From Oscillospiraceae bacterium (GTDB taxonomy: Bacteria > Bacillota > Clostridia > Oscillospirales > Ruminococcaceae), in contig CAAGCE010000143.1 of NCBI GenBank assembly GCA_900768245.1, positions 1 to 32,427 on the forward strand: DNA of 32,427 nt. Direction: 5' to 3'. Within the stretch, counting starts at the first letter, position 1, and each line of letters begins with the position of its first letter. This document shows positions 32,327 through 32,427 of the stretch, one piece after another. The position numbers and the translations under genes are program-made. The notes below the pieces were generated by a model. It did not search any database. It worked only from the letters and a program-made list of their open reading frames with translations, and was not told the origin of the DNA.

Positions 32327-32427
32327 GCGATATTGGCATTTACCCCGCATAAAAAATCAAACAAGATTTCAAAGAAAATGATATACAAAAGCGAGCTAAA
32401 AGTTTGTGCAAAAAGCGAATTGACAAA

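Overview
The window looks like chromosomal DNA of a plant-fibre-degrading anaerobic Firmicute, most likely Ruminococcus or a close Oscillospiraceae relative. The signs are strong AGGAGG-type ribosome binding sites, sigma-A promoters with 17-bp spacers, lipobox signal peptides, many glycoside hydrolases, AraC and LytTR regulators, and TnpX-type serine recombinases. The genus is inferred from gene content, not proven.

Left third (1-12.5 kb): a hemicellulose and beta-glucan utilisation locus. Two paralogous ABC sugar-binding lipoproteins lie about 8 kb apart, each near an AraC-family regulator. Around them are a secreted GH16 licheninase, a cytoplasmic GH43, a lipoprotein GH5_4-type endoglucanase, a cytoplasmic CelC-like GH5, a GH51 alpha-L-arabinofuranosidase and a GH1 beta-glucosidase. 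The implied route is extracellular cleavage of mixed-linkage glucan, xyloglucan or arabinoxylan, import of oligosaccharides, then intracellular breakdown. GH51, CelC-like GH5 and GH5_4 form one leftward operon. The region between GH51 and the second binding protein carries five copies of a 13-bp operator-like motif, oriented toward the two promoters. That second binding-protein gene has an in-frame TGA just after its lipoprotein signal.

Middle (12.5-16.3 kb): remains of a mobile element. They comprise a fragment of an SNF2-like helicase typical of conjugative elements, a full-length TnpX-like serine recombinase whose catalytic Ser position is Arg, a TnpW-like small gene, an XRE regulator, and about 350 bp packed with small hairpins. 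At least five of these are repeat units whose palindromic arms differ in sequence but still pair.

16.3-18.8 kb and 30.5-32.4 kb were probably once continuous: dapB, a P-loop kinase-like gene, a GNAT acetyltransferase, a YdcF/DUF218 gene, then a HAD hydrolase, a frameshifted alpha/beta hydrolase and small remnants. The YdcF gene is split in two.

18.8-30.5 kb is an 11.7-kb integrated element inserted in that YdcF gene. Its ends share the trinucleotide CTA and carry 14-bp inverted repeats, each exactly 8 nt from CTA. Removing the element restores the YdcF frame. Its cargo is a small membrane-anchored protein, an M13 peptidase lipoprotein, a two-gene FtsX-type ABC transporter, and a LytTR response regulator with a GHKL histidine kinase. 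Direct repeats 21 bp apart sit before the first cargo promoter. The right part holds a MobC-like gene with a possible oriT, a membrane-anchored alpha/beta hydrolase, a small coiled-coil protein, and a serine recombinase lacking its catalytic domain. No relaxase is visible, so the element appears immobilised or dependent on helpers.
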